Below, piece after piece: positions 22,439 to 24,715 of a stretch of 24,715 nucleotides of DNA; position 1 is the stretch's first letter; each line of letters opens with the position of its first letter. The translations under genes and the position numbers were made by a program. Source of the stretch: JBOFFC01 sp051648405 (GTDB lineage: Bacteria; Planctomycetota; Planctomycetia; Pirellulales; Lacipirellulaceae); assembly GCA_051648405.1 (NCBI GenBank), contig JBOFFC010000061.1:1-24715 (forward strand), read 5' to 3'. The notes beneath the pieces are model-generated. The model worked only from the letters and a program-made list of their open reading frames with translations, did no database searches and had not been told where the DNA came from.

Positions 22439-23248
22439 ATGGCCAAACCCCGTGTCCTCGTGCTCCGGTCTCCGGGGACGAACTGCGACGAAGAGACGGC
22501 CGAGGCGTTCCGCCTCGCCGGCGGAGACGCCCAGCGCATCCACGTCGCGCGGGTGCTCGAAGCGCCGTCGCTGCTCGACGACTTCCAGGTGCTCTGCATC
22601 CCGGGGGGCTTCAGCTACGGCGACGACGTCTCCGCCGGCCGCGTGCTGGGGAACCAGGTGCGGCTGCACCTGGCCGACGCCTGCCGGCGGTTCCGCGACG
22701 CGGGGAAGCTGGTCCTCGGCGTGTGCAACGGGTTCCAGGTGCTGATCAAGACCGGGCTGCTCGACGTCGAGGACGAGCGCGGCCCGCTCGCCACGCTCAC
22801 CTGGAACGAGAACGGCCACTACGAGGCCCGCTGGGTCACGCTGCAGGCGGACCCGGGGGCGTGCGTCTTCTTGCGCGGGATCGAGCGGCTCGAGCTTCCG
22901 GTCGCGCACGCCGAGGGGCAGCTCGCGGTGCGCGACGACGCGGCGCTCGCGCGGCTTCACAGCGCTGGGCAAATCGTGCTTCGCTACGCGGCGCCGGGCG
23001 CGGCGGCGAGCGACGAACCCCTGGCGTTCCCGCACAACCCCAACGGAGCGGTGGCGAACGCCGCCGGGCTCTGCGACTCGACCGGCCGCGTGCTGGGACT
23101 GATGCCGCACCCCGAGCGGTTTATCGACGCGACGCAGCACCCCGCGTGGACCCGGCGGCGCTGGTCGAGCGGCGGGGGGGCGTCGCTGCTCGAAGCCCCC
23201 GGGGCGGGGCTCGCCCTGTTCCGCAACGCGATCGACTACTTCGGCTGA
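22439..23248 (+). CDS. purQ: Phosphoribosylformylglycinamidine synthase, glutaminase subunit PurQ
   Basis: The product is 269 aa, a class I glutamine amidotransferase that supplies ammonia to PurL. The triad is visible: nucleophile Cys96 in GVCNGFQ, and His224 and Glu226 in MPHPERF. PGGFSYGDDVSAGR (55-68) is the PurQ signature near the oxyanion site. The N-terminus KPRVLVLRSPGTNCDEET is typical of the family. It is about 40 residues longer than Bacillus PurQ; the extra length is mainly a region around 185-200 and a Gly/Ser-rich insert at 236-256 near the C-terminus. No Shine-Dalgarno precedes the ATG, and it lies 134 nt after purL with the palindrome between, so the two may be expressed at different levels. 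It overlaps the convergent downstream gene by 13 nt. Confidence 0.95.
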   Translation: MAKPRVLVLRSPGTNCDEETAEAFRLAGGDAQRIHVARVLEAPSLLDDFQVLCIPGGFSYGDDVSAGRVLGNQVRLHLADACRRFRDAGKLVLGVCNGFQVLIKTGLLDVEDERGPLATLTWNENGHYEARWVTLQADPGACVFLRGIERLELPVAHAEGQLAVRDDAALARLHSAGQIVLRYAAPGAAASDEPLAFPHNPNGAVANAAGLCDSTGRVLGLMPHPERFIDATQHPAWTRRRWSSGGGASLLEAPGAGLALFRNAIDYFG

Positions 23249-24715
23249 GCGGGCGCGGTGGCCTGCTTGGCGACGGCGCCCCCGGGCGTCACCACGCGGG
23301 CCATCATCCCATCGACTTCGCCGACCGTCCCGCGTGGCGCGCTGACGCGCAGCGTGATCGACGTATCGACGAGCGTCCGGCGCACCAGCCGGAACGGCTT
23401 CCAATCGGCGGTCGGGCCGCAGGCGATCGCCAGGTCGCCCCCACCGAGCGAGTCGCCGACGACGAGTTCCGCCGGCGCGTCGCCGGCCGCTGGCGCGACG
23501 CGGACCCAGCCGGTGATCTCGACGAGCTCCCCCGCGGCGAGCTCGATCGGCGGAGAAACGACCGTCGCCGGCCCCGAGGCGTCCCCGCTGAGCCGCAGTC
23601 GCCGTTTGCCGTGGACTGTCGAGCCGTCGGCGAGCTCGACGCTCCCCCCCCCGGGTTGCTTCCAACCAGCGGCGCGGAGGCCGTCGATGTCCTCGAAGCT
23701 GCCGCCGTACAGCCGGTTCGGCCCGCGCGGCGCCACGGCCAGGAGCTCGGCCAGGCGGAAGTGATCGGTGAGCGTCGCTGGCAGCAGCGACAGCGGCGCG
23801 CTCTCGTAGGCCGTGGACTGCGTCGCCGCCACGCGGCGGGCCATCCCCACCCGCTCGACGCTCGCCAGCCCCCGCGCCGCGGCGACGCACGCGGCGGCGA
23901 ACTCGCCGCGCGCTGTGGCGAGGTTCGCCTCCCCCAGGTCGCGCCGCGCCGACGCCGTGGTCTCGGCGTCGAGCGCGTCGGCCAGCTCCAGTGCCGAGCG
24001 CGCCACGGCGATCCACGCGGCCGCCGCCGCGGGGCCCGAGCCGGCCGTGTAACGACGCAGCGAATCGACGACCCGCGGGTCGCGCGTCACGAGCAGGCTC
24101 TCCGACGAGTCCCCCAGCGATCGCTCGACCCGCAGCGCTCCGGCGACGCGCTTCGAAGCCGCCTGTCGAACGCCCCCCGCCGAGAGCCGCTGGACGTGCG
24201 TCGCGTCGAGTTCCCCGGGGAGGTCGATCGGCTCGATCGGGTTGGGGTTCAGCGTTCCGGCGGCGGTGACCGTGAACCCGTCGGCCGCCGGCAACAAAGC
24301 GGTGGTCACGAGTTGTGCGCCCTGGCGGTTGATCGAGACGGCGCCTCGACCCACGGGGCGCGGCGCCGACGGGGCGACGAGCCACGGCTCGACCAGCCGC
24401 AGTTGGTGATTCATGACCGCGAGCCAATTGGCCGCAAGCACCGCCGGCGCATCGACCGTGTCGAGCCGCTCGGTCGCGCGGTAGATCACTCCCCGCGCCC
24501 CTCCGGCGAGCGCGTCGTGCGTCTGCCAAGCGACGTCGGTGGGCGGCAGCCAGGCCGGCGTGGCGCCTTCGCCCACGAGCGCGTCGAGCTGTCGCTGCGC
24601 GCCGCGGCCGACGTCGGTGTCGATGATCGCGACGACCGGCGTCCCCGGACGGACCGACCGCGCCACGCGTGCTACAGCGTCGCGTGCGCCGCTAGCAGCG
24701 AAGCGGCTCGAAGCG
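23236..24715 (-). CDS. Protein with carbohydrate-binding-like C-terminus, 5' end beyond the window
   Basis: The frame stays open on the minus strand to the right edge, so only the last 492 residues are seen; a GTG at 24666 is not needed as a start. I do not recognise a named family. The first part seen (VVAIIDTDVGRGAQRQLDALVGEGA ... AANWLAVMNHQLRLVEPWLVAP) looks like the end of an alpha/beta domain, possibly a glycoside-hydrolase-type barrel. An Ala-rich helical region follows. The last 150 residues (RLYGGSFEDIDGLRAAGW to VDGMMARVV) have the pattern of a galactose-binding-like beta-sandwich, as in carbohydrate-binding modules: a NGSFE-like opening, then a WKPFRLVRRT strand and a VDGMMARVV ending. 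An exported polysaccharide-related role is possible but unproven. Its stop overlaps the purQ 3' end by 13 nt. Confidence 0.7.
   Translation of the reverse strand, partial: ASSRFAASGARDAVARVARSVRPGTPVVAIIDTDVGRGAQRQLDALVGEGATPAWLPPTDVAWQTHDALAGGARGVIYRATERLDTVDAPAVLAANWLAVMNHQLRLVEPWLVAPSAPRPVGRGAVSINRQGAQLVTTALLPAADGFTVTAAGTLNPNPIEPIDLPGELDATHVQRLSAGGVRQAASKRVAGALRVERSLGDSSESLLVTRDPRVVDSLRRYTAGSGPAAAAAWIAVARSALELADALDAETTASARRDLGEANLATARGEFAAACVAAARGLASVERVGMARRVAATQSTAYESAPLSLLPATLTDHFRLAELLAVAPRGPNRLYGGSFEDIDGLRAAGWKQPGGGSVELADGSTVHGKRRLRLSGDASGPATVVSPPIELAAGELVEITGWVRVAPAAGDAPAELVVGDSLGGGDLAIACGPTADWKPFRLVRRTLVDTSITLRVSAPRGTVGEVDGMMARVVTPGGAVAKQATAPAQPK

Overview
This 24.7 kb window looks like chromosomal DNA of a high-GC planctomycete, most likely of the Pirellulales/Lacipirellulaceae type. 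The lineage is inferred from gene content, not from a marker-gene tree. The supporting features are a DUF1559 protein with a prepilin-type N-terminus, an exported SHD1-domain protein, a DUF1573 protein, very GC-rich codon use, and AT-richer text-like palindromic repeats between genes. No phage, transposase, CRISPR array or integrase is visible. Many starts lack a Shine-Dalgarno sequence (typA, purQ, hemG, the DUF1573 gene), while others have good ones (the DUF1559, rhodanese, FAH, tyrA and purL genes).

Layout, left to right. (1) 1-2461, minus: the N-terminal 820 residues of an AddB/RexB-like recombination nuclease, cut by the left edge. (2) 2729-4024, plus: the DUF1559 gene with a strong terminator. 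(3) 4090-4886: two composite palindromes that bracket a small rhodanese gene with almost no spare sequence. (4) 4958-5081: tRNA-Leu(CAG) and its terminator. (5) 5131-6048, plus: a fumarylacetoacetate-hydrolase-family gene, convergent with (6) 6037-8971, minus: a probable two-gene operon of a PAS-GAF-receiver signalling protein and a membrane-anchored metallophosphoesterase. (7) 9524-14211, plus: typA, a membrane-anchored protein of unknown function, and a large acidic exported protein with a Cys-rich head, ten DLFGE-like motifs and a C-terminal SHD1 domain. (8) 14208-18138, minus: hemG, an outer-membrane beta-barrel-like protein and a DUF1573 protein. (9) 18506-23248, plus: tyrA, purL and purQ, with tyrA and purL overlapping by 17 nt and a 123-nt palindromic repeat between purL and purQ. 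(10) 23236-24715, minus: the C-terminal part of a protein ending in a carbohydrate-binding-like beta-sandwich, cut by the right edge.

How the genes work together. tyrA-purL-purQ looks like one transcription unit joining tyrosine synthesis to the FGAR amidotransferase step of purine synthesis. The two-gene minus operon at 6037-8971 joins a sensor/receiver to a phosphoesterase. The SHD1 protein, its TM-anchored neighbour, the beta-barrel protein and the DUF1573 protein are all predicted to be exported or envelope-associated.

The most unusual object is the SHD1 protein at 12538-14211. Yeast Sla1 SHD1 recognises NPFxD-type peptides, and the body of this protein is a string of D-L-F-G-[ED] motifs that resemble that ligand. 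This suggests a self-binding, multivalent envelope protein. The second most unusual is the set of palindromic repeats at 4090-4886 and 22284-22406.
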